5,239 bases of DNA from Rhizobium sp. Q54 (GTDB lineage Bacteria > Pseudomonadota > Alphaproteobacteria > Rhizobiales > Beijerinckiaceae), in contig CAMDKB010000331.1 in NCBI GenBank assembly GCA_945901195.1, forward strand, positions 1 to 5,239, in the 5' to 3' direction. The notes beneath the pieces are model-generated. The model worked only from the letters and a program-made list of their open reading frames with translations. It searched no databases and was not told the DNA's origin. Shown one piece after another: positions 1 through 4,005 of this stretch. How positions within the stretch are numbered: the first letter of the stretch is position 1; each line of letters begins with the position of its first letter. The translations under genes were made by a program, and so were the position numbers.

Positions 1-57
1 CTGAACCAGCGCGATCAGCTCTTCCCGGGACGGAACGTCTGGCGATTCAGCGACCAT
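1..57 (-). CDS. N-terminus of a probable IS66-family transposase (partial, 19 residues)
   Basis: The minus-strand frame starting with ATG at 57-55 reads MVAESPDVPSREELIALVQ and continues past the left edge. The PSREELIALV segment resembles the N-terminus that I recall from single-ORF IS66-type transposases, where a coiled stretch and an N/S-rich motif follow; those parts are outside the window. The start is well constrained: an in-frame stop (TGA, 84-82) lies upstream and no other ATG, GTG or TTG lies between. I see no strong Shine-Dalgarno sequence. A 12-codon minus-strand ORF (85-47) overlaps the start and could couple translation, but that is speculative. Such a protein would catalyse transposition of the element ending at about 141. 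It could be another protein altogether, since only 19 residues are visible. Confidence 0.45.
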   Translation of the reverse strand, partial: MVAESPDVPSREELIALVQ

Positions 58-141
58 CCGATGCTTGAATCGGAAACCGGTTCATAGGTCCAGGAAAATC
101 GGATAAAAATCACGGTGGCAGGAAGGAACCTGGGCAGTTAC
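1..141 (-). mobile_element. Putative end of an IS66-family insertion sequence (partial, runs off left edge)
   Basis: This stretch contains the start of a transposase-like reading frame (57 to 1, minus strand). Read on the minus strand, it begins at 141 with GTAACTGCCCAGG. IS66-family elements are known to have ends starting with GTAA and to make 8-bp target duplications. If the end is really at 141, the duplicated target would be GAAAAAAC (142-149). The other end and most of the element lie outside the window, so neither the matching inverted repeat nor the duplication can be seen. The family assignment rests on remembered similarity of 19 residues plus the GTAA terminus, so it is tentative. 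Confidence 0.4.
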
Positions 142-142
142 G

Positions 143-169
143 AAAAAACATGAAACTGACTGATTTCAT
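143..169 (-). terminator. Probable intrinsic terminator of the methyltransferase gene
   Basis: On the minus strand, ATGAAA (169-164) pairs with TTTCAT (155-150) around an 8-nt loop, with one possible extra T-G wobble pair. One G later a run of six T follows (148-143). The stem is A/T-rich and so only moderately stable, but the hairpin plus T-run is correctly placed. It overlaps the TGA stop codon (168-166) of the methyltransferase gene. The T-run directly abuts the inferred IS end at 141. Confidence 0.5.
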
Positions 170-918
170 TCAACAATCGCAAAACGCGGGTTTGGCGTCA
201 GTACGATGGCTATCCACTTGCCCCATTGCGACGCCGCATCAAAATGCCATTCAGGAAAGGCTTTCAACAGGTCTTCCTCATAGAGCGCTGCCGCCTCATG
301 CTTGCACAGCATGAATTTCGGCGCCGCCACAATGTCCTCTCGGTCGATCACGCAGAAAACCCGCATATCCCCATGCTTTTCCAGCCATTCGTAAACAGCC
401 ACCGTCAGCAGTGGAAAGCCGGGGTGCAGCATGTCGTCGAGACAGATCACGCCTTGGGGGTGCATGACGGCGTAAGCGAGGTCGAGATCGTGCTTGAGCG
501 CCTTGGGATTATGGTCCCCATCCACATGGAAAAACCGGACCGGGCCACCGGCCGGCCCGGAAATATTGGCTGGCTTCAAATTCTCGCTGTTGGCGGTCAG
601 GATGGTCATGTCGGCTGTGCGCACGCCCAGACGAACCATGTGGGCGTGCAACTTGTCGCGCACTTTGGGGCTCGGCCATTCGAATGTGTCGATCCCCACG
701 CCCTTTTCGCCAGGTTGCGTCGCCAGCGCCATTGCAATGAAAAAACGCCCCTCGAAAGTGCCAATCTCCGCAATATTTCCACTAATGCCAAGCTTGGTCT
801 GATGGTCCATAACATGTGCGGCGATAATCGCCGCAAATTGCGACGACATCCCGAAGACGCTGTCATATTCCTTGTTTACATAGTGATCGACAGCGGCGAT
901 GCCTGAACCATATTTCAT
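166..918 (-). CDS. Class I SAM-dependent methyltransferase (Methyltransf_24-like), substrate unknown
   Basis: This 250-residue cytosolic protein has a Rossmann-type methyltransferase core. The SAM-binding glycine motif is EIGTFEGR (51-58), and the end of strand beta-2 is GIDTFE (75-80), whose acidic residues normally hold the SAM ribose. FFHVDGDH (129-136) and GVICLDDM (156-163) give the spaced D/H-rich signature of the Methyltransf_24 group, which often modifies sugars or other small molecules. There is no signal peptide or membrane segment. I chose ATG at 918 because AGAGGA (934-929) lies 10 bases upstream. The frame stays open to a GTG at 951, but that has no comparable site and would lie upstream of the transcript from the predicted promoter. 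The gene stands alone: rpoH is divergent and an IS end lies downstream, so context gives no substrate. The fold assignment is firm; the acceptor cannot be inferred. Confidence 0.85.
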   Translation of the reverse strand: MKYGSGIAAVDHYVNKEYDSVFGMSSQFAAIIAAHVMDHQTKLGISGNIAEIGTFEGRFFIAMALATQPGEKGVGIDTFEWPSPKVRDKLHAHMVRLGVRTADMTILTANSENLKPANISGPAGGPVRFFHVDGDHNPKALKHDLDLAYAVMHPQGVICLDDMLHPGFPLLTVAVYEWLEKHGDMRVFCVIDREDIVAAPKFMLCKHEAAALYEEDLLKAFPEWHFDAASQWGKWIAIVLTPNPRFAIVE

Positions 919-950
919 GGGCGGAGAGTCCTCTTGCGAATTCGGCAGCA

Positions 951-978
951 CTTATAGCCGCACTGGAGAAAATGTCTG
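951..978 (-). promoter_or_regulatory. Candidate sigma-70 promoter of the methyltransferase gene
   Basis: On the minus strand, CAGACA (978-973; 4 of 6 to TTGACA) is followed after 16 bases by TATAAG (956-951; 5 of 6 to TATAAT). Transcription would start near 944. This gives a short leader of about 26 nt that contains the AGAGGA ribosome-binding site and uses the ATG at 918. It is a pattern match by eye only. Confidence 0.35.
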
Positions 979-1016
979 CCCTCCTTTGGTCCATCCGCAA
1001 AAGGGTAAAACAACTC

Positions 1017-1028
1017 AAGCCCGGGCTT
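1017..1028. repeat. 12-bp perfect palindrome
   Basis: AAGCCCGGGCTT is a perfect palindrome, in the GC-rich part of the divergent region between the two candidate promoter areas. It could be an operator for a dimeric regulator, but a chance palindrome in GC-rich DNA is just as likely. No second copy was noticed in the window. Confidence 0.3.
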
Positions 1029-1097
1029 CCGGCCCTCGGCGCGATCCCGGCCACCAGGCGGACAAGATTGAAGGGTATCCTGGTTCGCTTCGCCGGA

Positions 1098-1127
1098 CTT
1101 GTATTCAAGCTGTCATTATAAATATAT
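1098..1127 (+). promoter_or_regulatory. Candidate housekeeping (sigma-70-type) promoter upstream of rpoH
   Basis: CTTGTA (1098-1103) and ATATAT (1122-1127) are separated by 18 bases. They resemble the rhizobial sigma-70 pattern CTTGAC-N17-CTATAT (4 of 6 and 5 of 6 matches). The site sits in the only strongly AT-rich block of the region. An overlapping TATGAT (1125-1130) is an alternative -10 without a good -35. A transcript from here would start near 1134 and have a leader of about 157 nt. It would include the in-frame upstream ATG at 1216. Confidence 0.3.
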
Positions 1128-1188
1128 GATTTCATATAGCATACGAACTCGTGATCAAGCCCTGCGCTTCACCTTCCGTATTTGCCCT

Positions 1189-1220
1189 CTTTAAGCCACC
1201 ATCCCGGCCCCTTATATGAG
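1189..1220 (+). promoter_or_regulatory. Candidate heat-shock (RpoH/sigma-32-type) promoter of rpoH
   Basis: The alphaproteobacterial heat-shock promoter consensus is CTTG-N17/18-CYTATNTNNG. Here CTTATATGAG (1211-1220) fits every defined position of the -10 part. Exactly 18 bases upstream is CTTT (1189-1192), followed by AAG, so the -35 part has one mismatch (CTTT for CTTG). Transcription would start at about 1223-1227, just before the first leader hairpin. This implies positive autoregulation of rpoH during heat shock. The match is seen in the sequence; the activity is inferred. Confidence 0.55.
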
Positions 1221-1226
1221 TACGCA

Positions 1227-1260
1227 GGCGGCTGGCGTAATGCAGCCGCAGGGAGCCGCC
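1227..1260 (+). promoter_or_regulatory. rpoH leader: two mutually exclusive GC-rich stem-loops
   Basis: GGCGGCT (1227-1233) can pair perfectly with AGCCGCC (1254-1260), or GCGGCTG (1228-1234) can pair perfectly with CAGCCGC (1243-1249) around an 8-nt loop. Both use the same 5' arm, so only one can form at a time. In the second fold, bases 1254-1262, including the C-run 1259-1262, are left free to pair with the downstream G-run. This is the first structured element of a transcript from the candidate heat-shock promoter. Confidence 0.4.
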
Positions 1261-1263
1261 CCA

Positions 1264-1282
1264 TTTTGGGGGTCCCCCAAGG
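1264..1282 (+). promoter_or_regulatory. fourU-like hairpin covering the rpoH ribosome-binding site (candidate RNA thermometer)
   Basis: TTTTGGGG (1264-1271) pairs with CCCCAAGG (1275-1282) around a GTC loop. This gives four G-C pairs, two U-A pairs and two U-G pairs. The four uridines face AAGG of the Shine-Dalgarno sequence AAGGAGG. FourU thermometers are known to hide the Shine-Dalgarno sequence in this way and to melt on warming. The G-run 1268-1271 can instead pair with CCCC (1259-1262), which would free the ribosome-binding site. Thermosensing is inferred, not shown. Confidence 0.45.
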
Positions 1283-1285
1283 AGG
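1279..1285 (+). promoter_or_regulatory. Strong ribosome-binding site that fixes the rpoH start
   Basis: AAGGAGG lies 5 bases before the ATG at 1291 and is the best Shine-Dalgarno sequence in the window. The frame stays open upstream to an ATG at 1216, but that has no such site. The four 5' bases AAGG are the ones paired in the leader hairpin. Confidence 0.8.
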
Positions 1286-1290
1286 ATAAA

Positions 1291-2208
1291 ATGGCTGCAG
1301 CTTTACCGGTGCTTTCCGCTGAAAGTGGTCTGAACCGTTATCTCGCTGAAATTCGACGCTTTCCAATGCTGGCGCCGGAGGAAGAATATATGCTCGCCAA
1401 GCGCTGGCGTGAGCATGATGACCGCAATGCCGCGCAAAAACTGATCACCTCGCATCTGCGCCTGGTGGCCAAGATTGCCATGGGCTATCGCGGCTATGGC
1501 TTGCCCATCGGTGAAGTCGTATCCGAAGGCAACGTCGGCCTGATGCAGGCGGTCAAGCGTTTCGAGCCCGAAAAGGGCTTCCGTCTCGCCACATACGCGA
1601 TGTGGTGGATTCGCGCGTCTATTCAGGAATATATCCTGCGCTCGTGGTCGCTCGTTAAAATGGGCACAACGGCCAACCAGAAAAAGCTGTTCTTCAATCT
1701 CCGCAAGGCCAAAAGCCAGATTTCCGCGTTGGAAGAAGGCGATATGCGCCCTGAACAGGTCAAGGCCATCGCCACCAAGCTCGGCGTCCATGAGCAGGAG
1801 GTCATCGAGATGAACCGCCGCCTGGGCGGTGACAGTTCGTTGAATGCACCGCTACGGATAGACGGCGAAGGCGAATGGCAGGATTGGCTGGTGGACAATA
1901 CCCCTGGCCAGGAAAGCAGGCTGATCGATCAGGAAGAGAGCGACAACCGTCTCTCGGCGCTGCGCAGTGCGCTTGGCGTGCTCAACGAGCGCGAGCGCCG
2001 CATTTTCGAGGCCCGCCGGCTGGAGGATGACCCGATAACCTTGGAAGCCTTGTCGGAAGAATTCAACATCTCCCGCGAACGTGTGCGCCAGATCGAGGTA
2101 CGCGCGTTTGAAAAAGTGCAACAGGCCGTCAAGGCCGGGCTAGCCCGGATCGAAGCGCCGCCGCTGGCAATTACCAGCACACCGGCAGCAGCACTGCCGG
2201 CACATTAA
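1291..2208 (+). CDS. rpoH: RNA polymerase heat-shock sigma factor RpoH (sigma-32)
   Basis: This 305-residue sigma-70-family factor directs RNA polymerase to heat-shock promoters of chaperone and protease genes. In order it shows region 1.2 (about 13-42); region 2 (about 49-125), including SHLRLVAKIAMGYRGYGLP and the DNA-melting/-10 recognition segment with TYAMWWIRASIQEYILRSWSL (101-121); and the RpoH-specific box QKKLFFNLR (130-138), which distinguishes RpoH from RpoD. Region 3 follows, then region 4 with a helix-turn-helix around LEALSEEFNISRERVRQIEV (251-270) for -35 recognition. The length is typical of the family. The start at 1291 is set by AAGGAGG and by the N-terminus MAAALPVLSAESGLNRYL, which resembles known relatives; the frame stays open to an ATG at 1216. 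The gene stands alone in its direction, with its own terminator. A heat-shock-type promoter and a hairpin over the ribosome-binding site suggest transcriptional autoregulation plus translational control. The identity is very secure. Confidence 0.97.
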   Translation: MAAALPVLSAESGLNRYLAEIRRFPMLAPEEEYMLAKRWREHDDRNAAQKLITSHLRLVAKIAMGYRGYGLPIGEVVSEGNVGLMQAVKRFEPEKGFRLATYAMWWIRASIQEYILRSWSLVKMGTTANQKKLFFNLRKAKSQISALEEGDMRPEQVKAIATKLGVHEQEVIEMNRRLGGDSSLNAPLRIDGEGEWQDWLVDNTPGQESRLIDQEESDNRLSALRSALGVLNERERRIFEARRLEDDPITLEALSEEFNISRERVRQIEVRAFEKVQQAVKAGLARIEAPPLAITSTPAAALPAH

Positions 2209-2246
2209 CGTCGGATCGCTGAAACCCTCGGCACTCTGAAACCACG

Positions 2247-2280
2247 AAAGGCGTCATGCATCCACGCATTGCGCCTTTTT
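2247..2280 (+). terminator. Intrinsic terminator of rpoH
   Basis: AAAGGCG (2247-2253) pairs with CGCCTTT (2272-2278), and ATGC (2256-2259) pairs with GCAT (2266-2269) around a 6-nt loop. One T-G wobble and one mismatch separate the two blocks. The stem ends in a run of five T (2276-2280). It lies 38 bases after the rpoH stop. On the minus strand the same stem sits 20 bases after the stop of the 546-residue gene, but only three T follow there, so it would work less well in that direction. Confidence 0.8.
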
Positions 2281-2299
2281 CTGCTTCCAAAACGAAAAC

Positions 2300-3940
2300 C
2301 TACGGCTGCGCCCAGCGCACCATTGCATCCTGCAGCAACCTGTCGCCCTGCGTGCCTTTTTCCAGCGTGATCTTGGCCAGCCTGTTGTCGGATGTGCGCA
2401 CGGGCAGATCGAACCACCCCTTTTTCTCAAGCAGATCTAGATTGCGCTTGGCAGAGGACTCACCTGCCGCAAGTGCGATGATGAAGATGTTGGCTGTGAT
2501 GCGCGCCTTGGCGCCGGCCAAAGGGTGAACGGTTGGCGAACTCTCATCCCGCATCTGCAAAGTGTCGATCTCGACAATTTCCGGAATCGGACTGTCGTCC
2601 ACCCGCTGAAAGCGCCATGTAACAGTATGCGATGCGGGAAGTGTCGTGTCGTAATTTTTCTCGACGGTCATCGCTGCGGAAAATTTCGCATCGGGTATAT
2701 CGATATCGGCCCGGACGGCCAGGGACAGCGGCTGTCCTGTGCCACGGCTGACATTATCAGTGCGCCACACCACGGTTCCAACATAGGTCTGCACGTTCTG
2801 CGCATTCTCGCGCGTGGGGGCGGCAATCAGGATAGCGCTGCGCTGCGCGACAGCCACGGTTGAAGCTGGCGGCTGGTCGGTGGATAGCGGTGCGGGCGTC
2901 TGGGTCGAAGGAGCCTGTGCCGGTTTATCTGCCTGCGTCGTGATACGCGGACGCTCGGGCGTAGCTGGTTCAGCCGGCGGTTCGCCAGTCCTGGCTGCGT
3001 CAGCGCCTGCCGCACGGCTCTCATTCTTCGGCGCATTGGCGGGCGCTTGTGATGAAGCCGTTGGGACGGACACGGGCCCTGACGAGGGGCGCGCAGCCTT
3101 GAATTGTTCCGGCGTAAGCTTGGTTTTCCAAGCGTAATAACCAATACCGCCAGCAAGAACAATCAACACAAGGCCCAGACTCGCATAAAGTGCAACGGGC
3201 CTGCGGTCGTCCGGTCTGCCACCTTGCGCTTTCGCATTCTTGTTACTTGCCTTGGGCGCGGAGGCAGTGACTGCTGGACCCGCAGGCGGCAATGGCCGGT
3301 CCAGATCATAGGCCAGATTGGCTTGCGCCGGTGCAGCCGTTGGGGGTGCGGACACTGGGGTGGATACAGCCGGCGCGGACAGCGGCGCAGGCGGGCGGAC
3401 CGAAACGCTCGGTGCGGACGTCTCCGTCGCAGGCGCGGCGACCGGGGAAGAGACGGGAACGGCAGGTGGCGCAGCACTGGCCGAAGGAGCAGACGGGCGC
3501 ACAGCGGCGGGGGGCGCGGAAACGACAGGTGCCGAAACACCCGAAGTAGAAACTCCAGTCGTCGAAACGCTTGGCGCCGCAGGAGGTGATGGGGGAGGCG
3601 CTGCCGGCGGCCGCACAGATGCAGGCGGCAGCGGCTTGACCGCGGGCGTTGCCGGCTTGGTATCGTCCGGTTGCTCCAGTTCGGCCAGCGCTGCGGCAAT
3701 CGCCGCAGTTCCCGCAAGTTCTACCGAAGGCGACGCATGATCTGCTTCGATCCGCGCAATCGCCTCCTCCAGAGCCTTTTCCTCCCGTGCGATATCTTCA
3801 TCGGGTATGGGGGGCTGAATCGAACCCAACTGGCCAAGCAAGGCCTTGCTGGCGCGATCATAAATCGCCCGGCGAGACATTGGCGTTGAAGACGGCAAAC
3901 CAGATACGGCCCGCGACAAAAGTGGGTAGTAATCGGCCAT
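2300..3940 (-). CDS. Conserved hypothetical single-pass membrane protein with Pro/Ala-rich linkers
   Basis: This is a 546-residue protein of unknown function. Residues 1-92 form a compact N-terminal region starting MADYYPLLSRAVSGLP, with a charged, probably helical stretch (about 47-70, rich in E, A and R). Residues 93-227 are a Pro/Ala/Ser/Val-rich, probably disordered linker. A basic patch (230-247) precedes one membrane helix (about 249-270), so the N-terminus should be cytoplasmic and the rest periplasmic. A second Pro/Ala-rich linker (about 283-366) leads to a C-terminal globular domain (367-546) with VGTVVWRTDNV, LPASHTVTWRF and GWFDLPV. From memory, Hyphomicrobiales genomes carry relatives with the same N-terminal and C-terminal blocks in this position beside purA and rpoH. 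It lies 65 bases after purA with no terminator seen between, so the two are probably cotranscribed. The Shine-Dalgarno sequence is weak (AGGGA, 3960-3956, 15 bases before the ATG). A role in envelope function is only a guess. Confidence 0.88.
   Translation of the reverse strand: MADYYPLLSRAVSGLPSSTPMSRRAIYDRASKALLGQLGSIQPPIPDEDIAREEKALEEAIARIEADHASPSVELAGTAAIAAALAELEQPDDTKPATPAVKPLPPASVRPPAAPPPSPPAAPSVSTTGVSTSGVSAPVVSAPPAAVRPSAPSASAAPPAVPVSSPVAAPATETSAPSVSVRPPAPLSAPAVSTPVSAPPTAAPAQANLAYDLDRPLPPAGPAVTASAPKASNKNAKAQGGRPDDRRPVALYASLGLVLIVLAGGIGYYAWKTKLTPEQFKAARPSSGPVSVPTASSQAPANAPKNESRAAGADAARTGEPPAEPATPERPRITTQADKPAQAPSTQTPAPLSTDQPPASTVAVAQRSAILIAAPTRENAQNVQTYVGTVVWRTDNVSRGTGQPLSLAVRADIDIPDAKFSAAMTVEKNYDTTLPASHTVTWRFQRVDDSPIPEIVEIDTLQMRDESSPTVHPLAGAKARITANIFIIALAAGESSAKRNLDLLEKKGWFDLPVRTSDNRLAKITLEKGTQGDRLLQDAMVRWAQP
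3260..3664 (-). repeat. Low-complexity coding stretch (Pro/Ala/Ser/Val linker)
   Basis: This encodes residues 93-227 of the membrane protein. It contains imperfect iterations of short units such as SVRPPA (109-114 and 180-185), GVST/GVSAP (129-138) and VSAPP (140-144 and 196-200). The high GC and biased codons keep long frames open on the opposite strand as well. It is probably a length-variable spacer between the cytoplasmic N-terminal region and the membrane helix. Confidence 0.6.
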
Positions 3941-4005
3941 TTTGCGTTCAGACCATCCCTGCGCCGCTACGTCAATCCCGATAGTTCCGTGACTTACAAA
4001 AGTAC

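Larger units (their letters stand above)
919..1290. other. Divergent intergenic region between the methyltransferase and rpoH
   Basis: This stretch of about 370 bases holds no convincing gene. It carries the methyltransferase promoter at its left side, a GC-rich middle part (about 1017-1062), an AT-rich block (about 1111-1138), and the rpoH promoter and leader on the right. Short open frames on both strands here have no recognisable protein, no good ribosome-binding sites, and overlap one another. Confidence 0.7.

Noticed and set aside
226..906. Plus-strand open frame of 226 codons opposite the methyltransferase
   Set aside because: It is the mirror of a gene with clear methyltransferase motifs. 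Its own translation is rich in His, Arg and Gln with no recognisable domain, and it has no ribosome-binding site.
1115..1120. Perfect minus-strand TATAAT as a second methyltransferase promoter
   Set aside because: No acceptable -35 element lies at 16-18 bases, and the hexamer lies in a generally AT-rich block.
899..1129. Plus-strand open frame of 76 codons upstream of rpoH
   Set aside because: No family resemblance, no ribosome-binding site, and it overlaps the methyltransferase promoter and N-terminus on the other strand.
863..1135. Minus-strand open frame of 90 codons in the divergent region
   Set aside because: It overlaps the methyltransferase start out of frame, its composition is not protein-like, and it lacks a ribosome-binding site.
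1303..1791. Minus-strand open frame of 162 codons inside rpoH
   Set aside because: It is an antisense shadow of a highly conserved gene, with no motif of its own.
3318..3740. Plus-strand Gly/Ala-rich open frame of 140 codons
   Set aside because: It is the antisense image of the Pro/Ala-rich linker. GC-rich low-complexity DNA keeps all frames open, and the real gene has a conserved-looking N-terminus, membrane helix and C-terminal domain in its frame.
3941..4005. Possible promoter or terminator between purA and the membrane-protein gene
   Set aside because: TTGACG occurs on the minus strand but has no -10 at the right distance, and no hairpin with a T-run is visible.
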